Below, piece by piece: positions 1 to 5,822 of a stretch of DNA of 10,047 nt. How positions within the stretch are numbered: position 1 is the stretch's first letter; each line of letters starts with the position of its first letter. The notes below the pieces were generated by a model. The model was not told the DNA's origin, ran no database searches, and worked only from the letters and a program-made list of their open reading frames with translations. The stretch is from NCBI GenBank assembly GCA_900765235.1, contig CAAFRK010000182.1, positions 1 to 10,047 of the forward strand. The letters run 5' to 3'. Source of the stretch: an uncultured Veillonella sp. GTDB taxonomy: Bacteria; Bacillota_C; Negativicutes; Veillonellales; Veillonellaceae. A program made the position numbers and the translations under genes.

Positions 1-55
1 AACCTACGACCGATCGGTTAACAGCCGATTGCTCTACCAACTGAGCTATCGAGGA
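1..55 (-). tRNA. tRNA-Asn (GTT), 3' part cut by window edge
   Basis: The minus strand begins with the 7-base acceptor strand TCCTCGA (49-55), followed by TA and a standard D-arm. The anticodon stem ATCGG/CCGAT encloses the loop CTGTTAA (18-24), giving anticodon GTT (20-22), which reads asparagine codons. The T-arm and the 3' acceptor strand lie beyond position 1, so only the 5' two thirds are present. It lies only 5 bases downstream of tRNA-Gly and is almost certainly processed from the same transcript. Confidence 0.93.
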
Positions 56-60
56 ATGTA

Positions 61-135
61 TGGAGCGGGAAACGAGATTCGAACTCGCGACCCCCGCCTT
101 GGCAAGGCGGTGCTCTACCGCTGAGCTATTCCCGC
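61..135 (-). tRNA. tRNA-Gly (GCC)
   Basis: A complete cloverleaf can be read on the minus strand. The acceptor is GCGGGAA (129-135) pairing with TTCCCGC, followed by discriminator T and an encoded CCA (61-63). The anticodon stem CCGCC/GGCGG holds loop TTGCCAA (99-105) with anticodon GCC (101-103), which reads glycine GGC/GGU codons. The T-arm has GCGAG, loop TTCGAAT and CTCGT, with one G-T pair. It is the first gene of a Gly-Asn tRNA unit; the gap to tRNA-Asn is 56-60. Confidence 0.97.
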
Positions 136-152
136 ATACAGAACCGATAATT

Positions 153-182
153 AATATAACATAATCATCAATCTGTCGTCAA
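153..182 (-). promoter_or_regulatory. Proximal promoter of the tRNA-Gly/Asn unit
   Basis: On the minus strand TTGACG (177-182) is followed after 17 bases by TTATAT (154-159), or after 18 bases by TATATT (153-158). This is a good match to a housekeeping sigma-70/SigA promoter. Transcription would start about 10 bases before the tRNA-Gly 5' end, leaving a very short leader. It lies downstream of a second promoter at 215-243. Confidence 0.7.
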
Positions 183-214
183 GAAGAATTTAAGTCTGTC
201 CTGACTGCCCTATA

Positions 215-243
215 ATAATATCAATTTACACATATAGTGTCAA
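215..243 (-). promoter_or_regulatory. Distal promoter of the tRNA-Gly/Asn unit
   Basis: On the minus strand a perfect -35 TTGACA (238-243) is followed after exactly 17 bases by TATTAT (215-220), one mismatch from consensus. The bases just after the -10 are AGGGCAG, a G-rich discriminator of the kind seen at stable-RNA promoters under growth-rate or stringent control; that regulation is an inference. It points at the tRNA genes about 80 bases downstream and away from the CobT-family genes, which end at 334. Confidence 0.7.
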
Positions 244-298
244 TGGTTTTTCCATGAAATTCTCAGTTAATTTTGCATAATTGAGCATAAAACATATA

Positions 299-326
299 AA
301 AAGAGGGATTTAATACTCCCTCTTTT
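299..326 (-). terminator. Rho-independent terminator of the CobT-pair operon
   Basis: A perfect 10-bp inverted repeat (299-308 with 317-326, arms AAAAGAGGGA and TCCCTCTTTT) encloses an 8-base loop. On the minus strand the stem ends in a run of T's followed by an AT-rich tract. It begins 8 bases after the stop codon of the last gene of the operon, the expected place for an intrinsic terminator. Its T-rich flanks on both sides mean it might also work in the other direction. Confidence 0.85.
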
Positions 327-333
327 ATATAGA

Positions 334-1437
334 TTACTCTTTATTCTTTTGTCTACCTTTACCGGCACCATCTTCAGCCGCTTTAACCTCAGCTTCAACG
401 AAGGTTTTCATATCATTTAACATATGCATAGATGCATCGATAATAGATAACCCCATTGTGGAACCCAATGCTTCATCAATTTGTAAATTGTAGTGCAAGC
501 ATGGTTTTACACCTAAAAATCGACATTGTTCCTTATGAATTGGTTCTTCATAGGCGGCGGATGGGAATATATAGTCCTTAACTAATGGCTCAATAGTAAC
601 TGCAACCAATACAGCTGCGCCTGTTACGGCATTATCAAATACTACTGCCATACGGTGACTTGCGGCACCTAAGATAAAACCTGTTAAGAATGCAATATCT
701 AGTCCCCCTGCTACCTGAAGTAAGTGTAATACCGCATCACGGCGCTCACTTTCACTTATAGCAGACCAATCATCAACAGTGATATTAAAACGATCTACAA
801 AGGAATGAATATGAGCAGCCCGTTGTTCTACCGTAGGTCCACATTCGGTATGAACGAGAATATCGTCATAGGCACAGCCCGTAATTGTAGCCGTCGTTAC
901 GAGGGAGTCAAGGAATGCCCTTTCCCCTACGTTACCAATCGCCACCACTTGTAATCCATCAGCATGTAATTTATCAGCATAGGTAAAGCCAAGCTCTAGA
1001 GCTCGCTCAAGCTCATCTCGAGAAATAACAGGTTCTACCCCAAAGAAATGAGATCCTTTACGAATGACTTGTTGATCAATATATTCTAGATTACTAGTAT
1101 CTTGCTCAAGACCTACATTTACAACATGTACGTCTGCATTTAACTTAAATGCCGCCCCCTGCGTAGCCGTTCTACCTTCATTGAAACGCTTGATAGCCTC
1201 ATAACTTTCACTACCATGCTGACTATTTTGAGGACCATCTACCAAGTGGTCCGACGCCACCACAAGTACGCCATATCGCAAATGATTTGGTTGAGGTTCT
1301 GCCAGAATGCCTGCAAAACGCTCAGCTACTAACTCTAATGTTGCAAGGCTATAAATAGGTTTTGTTAAATTATCGATACGTAATCGGCATGCTTCCATGG
1401 ATGGTGCATGTAATGGTTCAATTGTAAAAGTTCTCAT
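334..1437 (-). CDS. cobT: CobT-family phosphoribosyltransferase, divergent subunit (ArsB-like)
   Basis: This 367-residue protein belongs to the nicotinate-nucleotide:dimethylbenzimidazole phosphoribosyltransferase (CobT) family, which makes the alpha-ribotide of the cobamide lower ligand. It aligns along its length with the neighbouring CobT protein: ASDHLVDGPQ (61-70) matches ASADHGVADMG, and GGLDIAFLTGFILGAAS (244-260) matches GGFEFTCIVGVILGAAA. DEALGS (321-326) matches GEASGG and keeps the family's catalytic-type Glu (Glu322). The glycine-rich GEMGISNTT motif is replaced by IGNVGERAF (167-175). The C-terminus carries a charged tail (about 345-367). It follows its partner with an ATGA overlap and has AGGAGGT (1443-1449) 6 bases before ATG. 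Tandem unequal CobT homologues are the hallmark of ArsAB, which activates phenol or p-cresol; I infer this is the second subunit. Family is sure, the ArsB assignment is moderate. 'Ars' here means alpha-ribotide synthesis, not arsenic. Confidence 0.85.
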   Translation of the reverse strand: MRTFTIEPLHAPSMEACRLRIDNLTKPIYSLATLELVAERFAGILAEPQPNHLRYGVLVVASDHLVDGPQNSQHGSESYEAIKRFNEGRTATQGAAFKLNADVHVVNVGLEQDTSNLEYIDQQVIRKGSHFFGVEPVISRDELERALELGFTYADKLHADGLQVVAIGNVGERAFLDSLVTTATITGCAYDDILVHTECGPTVEQRAAHIHSFVDRFNITVDDWSAISESERRDAVLHLLQVAGGLDIAFLTGFILGAASHRMAVVFDNAVTGAAVLVAVTIEPLVKDYIFPSAAYEEPIHKEQCRFLGVKPCLHYNLQIDEALGSTMGLSIIDASMHMLNDMKTFVEAEVKAAEDGAGKGRQKNKE

Positions 1438-2471
1438 GCCTTACCTCCTGTAACAGCCAAATACATATGAACGGCAAGATCTAGCATTCCCATTTGAATG
1501 GAGCCACCAGAGGCCTCACCGAGACATAGACCTAAATCAACATAAGCTTCAAGGCCTAAATTTTCTAAAGAGGATTTAGCCGCTTTTTCAGCAGATAAAT
1601 GAGATGCCATTACATAATCCATTGCCTGTGGAACTAATGTTTTTGCAACCAATGCACAAGCAGATGTATTAAAACCATCAATAATAACAAGTGCATTATT
1701 CGCTGCAGCACCTAGAATAACACCTACGATACAGGTAAATTCAAAGCCGCCCACAGAGGATAAAATTCCGATTGCATCATCTTTCGGAATATCTTTATAT
1801 TTTTCTAATACATCATGCACAATGCGTTGCTTTAATTTTAGACGCTCATCAGAAATATTAGTGCCTCGTCCTGTAGCATCCTCTGCAGTGAGTCCTGCAA
1901 ACTTGGCAGTCATAAGAGCACTAGCAGTAGTATTGGAAATGCCCATTTCCCCTACTAAGAAAACATTAAAGCCTTCGTCGATTTTCTCTTTTACAAGACG
2001 GATACCTGTTTCAATGCCTTCAATGGCTTGTTCACGTGTCATGGCCGGTTCTTCTACAAAGTTTTTTGTGCCCATACCAAGTTTATGACTACGGAGTCCT
2101 GGTACCCAGCTCATATCTGCATCAATGCCCATATCGATGACTTCCATTTGAGCCCCACAGTAATTAGCTAAGGAATTGGCGCCCGCCCCCTTAGGAATTA
2201 AGTAGTTTTGTGTCATCCCTACAGTTGTTTCCTTTGGGTACGCACTTACGCCCATATCGGCCACGCCATGATCGGCAGAGGCAATAATCATACAAGGCTT
2301 TGGAACCGTTAAGTGCTCCTGATTTGTAGCCGCACCATATTGAGCCACCACGTTTACAAGTCGCCCATATTGTTCTACAGGTGAACCTGCATTCCAACTA
2401 TCGATTATATGTTGTTCAATTTCATAACTGCGACCTCTAATAGCGTCACAAGTTTCTTGTAACAAACTCAT
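1434..2471 (-). CDS. cobT: Nicotinate-nucleotide:lower-ligand-base phosphoribosyltransferase CobT (ArsA-like)
   Basis: CobT transfers phosphoribose from nicotinate mononucleotide to the lower-ligand base in cobamide (B12-type) synthesis, in the cytoplasm. The 345-residue length is normal for the family. Signature stretches seen are SADHGV (65-70), VSAYPKETT (75-83), PAMTREQA (142-149), GEMGISNTT (174-182, with Glu175), GRGT (201-204), DGFNTSACAL (265-274), ASHLSAEK (289-296) and LGEASGG (317-323). Glu319 corresponds to the catalytic Glu317 of the Salmonella enzyme. The start is set by AAGGAGA (2476-2482) just before ATG. Its TGA stop overlaps the next gene's ATG, so the two are translationally coupled, as expected for subunits of one complex. 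The pairing suggests the ArsAB heterodimer that accepts phenolic bases, known from Sporomusa ovata. Assigning this more canonical subunit as ArsA is my inference; a plain benzimidazole-specific CobT remains possible. Confidence 0.9.
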   Translation of the reverse strand: MSLLQETCDAIRGRSYEIEQHIIDSWNAGSPVEQYGRLVNVVAQYGAATNQEHLTVPKPCMIIASADHGVADMGVSAYPKETTVGMTQNYLIPKGAGANSLANYCGAQMEVIDMGIDADMSWVPGLRSHKLGMGTKNFVEEPAMTREQAIEGIETGIRLVKEKIDEGFNVFLVGEMGISNTTASALMTAKFAGLTAEDATGRGTNISDERLKLKQRIVHDVLEKYKDIPKDDAIGILSSVGGFEFTCIVGVILGAAANNALVIIDGFNTSACALVAKTLVPQAMDYVMASHLSAEKAAKSSLENLGLEAYVDLGLCLGEASGGSIQMGMLDLAVHMYLAVTGGKA

Positions 2472-2522
2472 GGTATCTCCTTAACTAAATAATATGTTAA
2501 ATGTATATTCTTTACGAACCCT

Positions 2523-2539
2523 AGTATACACATTATACT
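2523..2539. promoter_or_regulatory. Likely -10 of the CobT-pair promoter inside a perfect dyad
   Basis: On the minus strand a perfect TATAAT (2532-2537) sits about 60 bases before the cobT start codon. No convincing -35 is visible at 16-18 bases upstream. The -10 is embedded in a perfect 6-bp inverted repeat with a 5-base spacer (AGTATA 2523-2528, TATACT 2534-2539), the geometry of a repressor operator. No cobalamin riboswitch is seen in this leader. Confidence 0.45.
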
Positions 2540-2606
2540 GCATAAACCGCGTTGCTTCAGCTACATAAATATACATCAAGCTCAAATGAATGTTAATTAT
2601 TCATTG

Positions 2607-2627
2607 TTAGTACTCTATGAGTGCTAA
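2607..2627. repeat. Inverted repeat between tyrA and the CobT pair
   Basis: Arms TTAGTACTC (2607-2615) and GAGTGCTAA (2619-2627) form a 9-bp stem with one mismatch around a 3-base loop. Neither side is followed by a T-run, so it is not a standard intrinsic terminator. It lies upstream of the presumed cobT -10. The gap 2472-2661 also holds a 7-bp repeat AATGAAT/ATTCATT (2585-2605) and TAGCTAAT/ATTAGCTA (2642-2668), which overlaps the tyrA stop. No function can be assigned to any of them. Confidence 0.4.
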
Positions 2628-2661
2628 TCAATGTATAGCCTTAGCTAATAATTATTTATCA

Positions 2662-3549
2662 TTAGCTATTCTTTATTTGTCCTGTTAAATATGGTAATTT
2701 ACCGCGAATTTCTCTTCCTCGTTCAAGATAGGATTCTAAAGCTTGACCTTCATCTTCTTGTGAAAGTATCTCTTTTACCCGTTTGATTTCGGATTCAATC
2801 TGTGAAAGACCTTCAATTACATTGTGTCTATTACCGTAAATGATTTCACGCCACATAGATGGTAACCCACCGGCAACACGTGTACAGTCTCTAAAGCCCC
2901 CTGCAGATAATTTCATGCGCAACTCGCCTAGTTCATCACCACCGGAAACTTGAGTTAAAATGGATGCCAATAAATGTGGCATATGACTCACCATAGCTAA
3001 ATACGCATCGTGAGCATAAATATCGACGAATTCAATACGTGATCCTACAGCGCGTCCCATTTCAGCTAGTTCTTGAGCAACCTCTTCACTATATACATCA
3101 GAGGCCTTATCCTCTAGTACAATCCAACCCATACCTTTAAATAAGTTTTTATGAGATACTTCGTAGCCACCCTTTTCAGAGCCAGCCATAGGATGAACAG
3201 ACACAAAAATTGTCCCTTTCGGAATAGAATCATATACAGCTCGTACAAAGTTTTCCTTTGCACTAGATACATCAGTCACCACTTGTCCTGGTCTAAAAAG
3301 ATGTGCCATTTCTGTAAATAGTCTTGCATTTGTATCTGGAGGCAATGAAAATACAACAATATCTGAATTTTCAATCAATGGTTCTACCTCAGTCCAAGCA
3401 GCTTTTACCACCCCATCCTGAATGGCCGCATCACAAACCTCTTGGCGACGCGCATAGCCTACTACCTCATAATCGGTATAGGCCTTTAAAGCCTTCGCCA
3501 ACGAACCACCTAGTAAACCTAAGCCAATAATGCCTACTGTCTTACTCAT
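2662..3549 (-). CDS. tyrA: Prephenate dehydrogenase (tyrosine biosynthesis)
   Basis: TyrA oxidatively decarboxylates prephenate to 4-hydroxyphenylpyruvate with NAD(P)+, the committed step to tyrosine, in the cytoplasm. The 295-residue protein starts with a Rossmann fold, GIIGLGLLGGSLA (6-18). It then shows VTDVSSAK (91-98), the family motif HPMAGSEKGG (119-128) with the conserved His119, SHMPHLLAS (188-196) and GGFRDCTRVAGG (217-228). The C-terminal half is the helical dimerisation domain. It lacks the C-terminal ACT domain found in longer Bacillus-type enzymes, so tyrosine feedback through an ACT domain is not expected. No chorismate mutase domain is fused. Arogenate as alternative substrate cannot be excluded from sequence. 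The ribosome site is weak (AGTAGG, 7 bases before ATG). No T-box leader is visible, and no strong promoter either, so it may partly depend on readthrough from the exporter gene upstream. Confidence 0.93.
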   Translation of the reverse strand: MSKTVGIIGLGLLGGSLAKALKAYTDYEVVGYARRQEVCDAAIQDGVVKAAWTEVEPLIENSDIVVFSLPPDTNARLFTEMAHLFRPGQVVTDVSSAKENFVRAVYDSIPKGTIFVSVHPMAGSEKGGYEVSHKNLFKGMGWIVLEDKASDVYSEEVAQELAEMGRAVGSRIEFVDIYAHDAYLAMVSHMPHLLASILTQVSGGDELGELRMKLSAGGFRDCTRVAGGLPSMWREIIYGNRHNVIEGLSQIESEIKRVKEILSQEDEGQALESYLERGREIRGKLPYLTGQIKNS

Positions 3550-3571
3550 ATAAACCTACTTTCACAAATAA

Positions 3572-3601
3572 TTAGCCTTACACTCTCCAATGTAAGGCTA
3601 A
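3572..3601 (-). terminator. Perfect hairpin between exporter and tyrA, possible terminator
   Basis: An exact 11-bp inverted repeat (TTAGCCTTACA 3572-3582, TGTAAGGCTAA 3591-3601) encloses an 8-base loop. It begins about 50 bases after the MATE gene stop and ends 22 bases before tyrA. On the minus strand it is followed by TTATTTG, a weak T-rich tract. It could therefore be an imperfect terminator of the exporter gene or a structured element in the tyrA leader. Confidence 0.5.
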
Positions 3602-3650
3602 CTATATCTACAAACTACTAAAAGTATATTGAAATCGTGTAAATATAAGA

Positions 3651-4997
3651 CTATGCCTCTATGAGGCGTCTATTTTTCCACTTCCCACTATACCAGCGAT
3701 ATACAAATAATAAACCTCGTAAAATTTCATCTACCGCCATGGCAATCCATATACCTACAAGGCCCCATCCCCAGTAAATTCCAAATAGATAGGACAATGG
3801 TACAGCACATAACCACATGCCAAAAATGCCTACGAGCATCGGTGTTCTAATATCCCCTGCTGCTTGTAAGCAGCCAACCATAACAATATTAACGGCACGA
3901 CCTAACTCAAGAAAAATCTCAATCAGTAATACATTATGTGCTAACGATAGGATTTCTGGATCCGTAGTAAATATGGATAGTACAATATCACTGGTAATAT
4001 AAAAGAACGTAGCCAGTCCTACACTAATGGCAATGGCTAACAACATAGAATGCCATACGCGATTTGTCACCTCAGCTTGTCGTTTAGCCCCCATCAGGTA
4101 ACCCACAATAACTTGAGATGCATTTGCTAATGCTATGGTATATACATAGCAAAGCATGGCAATAACCGATACATACACCTTTGTATTAATAACAGCTAGC
4201 CCTAGGATGTTGACCATTTTCATAATCGTTGTCTGAGATAACTGATAACTTAAGGTTTCACCACCAGAGGGAACACTGATATTTAGTAAAGACTTAACCG
4301 TATGCCACGGGAATGGTTTTAAAAATTTGAAGCTCACCTCTAAAGTAAGCAATCTCTTAAATGTATAGCCAATAATTACGAGTCCAACCACCTTAGATAA
4401 CCAGGTAGAAATTGATACCCCTAGTACACCAAGGCTTGGTATGGGACCATGACCAAATATTAATATATAGTTAGTTGTGATATGGATAACATTCATAACT
4501 AACGCGATATACATAGTAACACGCGTTAATGAATGGCCTCTAAATACGGCAACCAGCGCGTAATACATAGCCTGAATCGGTAATCCTGCGGCCACAATGG
4601 TCGTATATATCGACGTATCGCTCATCGTTTCGGGAGGTATACCTAGCCATGTAAAAATCCATTCATGACAGGTAATAAAGAATACGGCCGCAACAGATGA
4701 AAATAAGAAGTTCAACACCAAACTGACCGTACATACCTCTGATAGCTTAGACTGATTTCGAGCCCCTAAATACTGGGCAATCAAAATCGTCGTAGCTGTA
4801 CTCATAACAATAATGAGCATAATAAATATATTTAAAATTTGATTGGCATTAGCCACAGCCGCTACCGCTTGAGGAGAGTAGTGACTCATCATCACTTGGT
4901 CTATATTACCTACTAACAGCTGTAGGAACACTTCAATAAATATATGCCAACTCAAAGTCCAGATGGACAAGCTAATCCCTTTTTCATAAGACTTCAT
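3651..4997 (-). CDS. MATE-family multidrug/metabolite exporter
   Basis: This 448-residue, highly hydrophobic protein has the length and hydropathy of a 12-helix MATE (multi-antimicrobial extrusion) transporter. Such proteins export cationic compounds from the cytoplasm in exchange for Na+ or H+. Family features are the first-helix region ending in GNIDQVMMSHYSPQAVAAVA (about 30-49), AQYLGARN (about 74-81) and the matching second-half element VGYLMGAKRQAEV, consistent with two repeated MatE domains. The substrate cannot be told from sequence. The start is an ATG preceded at 5 bases by AAGGGG. It stands alone: the upstream LemA gene ends 105 bases away and tyrA lies behind a hairpin. A 33-bp tandem repeat abuts its start codon and may affect expression. 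A closely related flippase role is less likely given the clear MATE motifs. Confidence 0.9.
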   Translation of the reverse strand: MKSYEKGISLSIWTLSWHIFIEVFLQLLVGNIDQVMMSHYSPQAVAAVANANQILNIFIMLIIVMSTATTILIAQYLGARNQSKLSEVCTVSLVLNFLFSSVAAVFFITCHEWIFTWLGIPPETMSDTSIYTTIVAAGLPIQAMYYALVAVFRGHSLTRVTMYIALVMNVIHITTNYILIFGHGPIPSLGVLGVSISTWLSKVVGLVIIGYTFKRLLTLEVSFKFLKPFPWHTVKSLLNISVPSGGETLSYQLSQTTIMKMVNILGLAVINTKVYVSVIAMLCYVYTIALANASQVIVGYLMGAKRQAEVTNRVWHSMLLAIAISVGLATFFYITSDIVLSIFTTDPEILSLAHNVLLIEIFLELGRAVNIVMVGCLQAAGDIRTPMLVGIFGMWLCAVPLSYLFGIYWGWGLVGIWIAMAVDEILRGLLFVYRWYSGKWKNRRLIEA

Positions 4998-5096
4998 AGT
5001 ATCCCCTTATATACTAATGTCAGATTTTATAGTATTCCCTTATATACTAATATCAGATTTTATAGTATGCCCTTTATATACTAACGTCCAATTGCC
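4997..5096. repeat. 33-bp tandem repeat upstream of the MATE gene, about three copies
   Basis: Copies begin with TAGTAT at 4997, 5030 and 5063. The first two match at 31 of 33 positions; the third has one extra base and decays towards 5096. On the minus strand each copy has TTAGTATATAAGGG followed by ATACTA, so each carries an AAGGG Shine-Dalgarno-like core and a TAGTAT/ATACTA dyad with an 8-base spacer. The last base of the copy nearest the gene is the A of the real ATG. The upstream copies have ATA at that position, so they cannot start translation normally. Confidence 0.85.
5068..5091 (-). promoter_or_regulatory. Tentative -35 region and promoter for the MATE gene
   Basis: On the minus strand TTGGAC (5086-5091) lies just after the LemA stop and about 18 bases upstream of TACTAT, which is part of the third repeat copy. 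The match to consensus is only fair, and the repeated TATA-like stretches offer other -10 candidates. This is the only plausible promoter seen in the 105-base gap. Confidence 0.25.
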
Positions 5097-5102
5097 TATC
5101 CC

Positions 5103-5822
5103 TTAAAAGAAAACGCCCTTAGCTTTTTCTTTAGTTTCTTGATCAGCAATAAATGGAATTCTTGTAGTTCTACCTTCTTTGGCCGCTACAATCTTTTTAA
5201 ATGGGAATTCAAAGATTTCTCTATTCCAAGTATTTACAGCATCATTATACAACGTTCTAGCTGCAGTAATTTCTTTTTGTAAGTAAGAATTTTGTTGCAT
5301 TGCATCACGAATCGTATCTTGACTTTGTAATTCAGGATAATTTTCTATAGCTACGTTGAGGGCTCTTGTAGCCTTGTTAAGTTGTGCATTCACATCACTT
5401 CTAGATTCTTCAGAAAAATTACCACTTCTATACTTAGCAATGTCTACAAGGATATCCTTATCAACTTCAATAGATTTTTCCACAAGTTTAGCCGCATTAG
5501 AAAGAATCACAACACGTTGCTCCATATAGTTATCAATTTCAGATGCAGCATTTTGAATTCTTTGTTCCATCATATTAAACTCTGAGCTAATTTGTTTTAA
5601 TCGCCACCATGGATAAATCAATACAATGGCGCCAATAATAGATACTAAATACTTGTCTATAACTATGCCTAAAACGATACCGATAACACCAACTGCCATA
5701 AGGATCGTTGGAAGAAGTTTTTCAAAGCCACTAGTTTCAACAGGGATTACCTTAGCAATAACATGCACATCTCTGCCTTCAGACATAATTTCCGGATTCA
5801 TTTCGTCGAGTTGGTTAGCCAT
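5103..5822 (-). CDS. LemA-family membrane protein
   Basis: The 239-residue protein has a short polar N-terminus and two adjacent hydrophobic segments (about 36-55 and 58-73). A long helical domain follows with the LemA pattern: IDNYMEQRVVILSNAAKLVE (about 96-115), ENYPELQ (160-166), EITAARTLYNDAVNTWN (about 184-200) and a C-terminal IPFIADQET (222-230). LemA proteins are membrane-anchored four-helix-type proteins whose biochemical role is not established. The longest frame begins with TTG at 5837, but the ATG at 5822 is chosen because GGAGGT (5830-5835) lies 7 bases before it and coincides with the TTG. The first 8 bases overlap the end of the upstream gene, so the two are translationally coupled and probably work together. 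Unlike typical short LemA proteins with one N-terminal anchor, this one has two hydrophobic segments. Confidence 0.85.
   Translation of the reverse strand: MANQLDEMNPEIMSEGRDVHVIAKVIPVETSGFEKLLPTILMAVGVIGIVLGIVIDKYLVSIIGAIVLIYPWWRLKQISSEFNMMEQRIQNAASEIDNYMEQRVVILSNAAKLVEKSIEVDKDILVDIAKYRSGNFSEESRSDVNAQLNKATRALNVAIENYPELQSQDTIRDAMQQNSYLQKEITAARTLYNDAVNTWNREIFEFPFKKIVAAKEGRTTRIPFIADQETKEKAKGVFF

Noticed and set aside
1822..2088. 88-codon plus-strand open frame
   Set aside because: Antisense to the well-conserved CobT gene, including its GEMGISNTT region; no independent support.
334..2471. Arsenic resistance function suggested by the name ArsAB
   Set aside because: The proteins are clear CobT homologues with no ATPase or arsenite-pump features; the name refers to alpha-ribotide synthesis.
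2607..2627. True CIRCE/HrcA operator
   Set aside because: The half-sites are 3 bases apart instead of 9, one half has a mismatch, and no chaperone gene is adjacent.
2472..2661. Cobalamin riboswitch upstream of the CobT pair
   Set aside because: The B12-box type sequence is not seen, and the leader after the likely -10 is only about 50-60 bases, too short for this riboswitch.
3550..3650. T-box (tyrosine) leader upstream of tyrA
   Set aside because: The gap is only about 100 bases and the conserved T-box sequence is absent; only a simple hairpin is present.
4997..5096. Insertion sequence end or attachment site
   Set aside because: No transposase or integrase is nearby and the repeats are contiguous tandem copies, better explained by slippage duplication.
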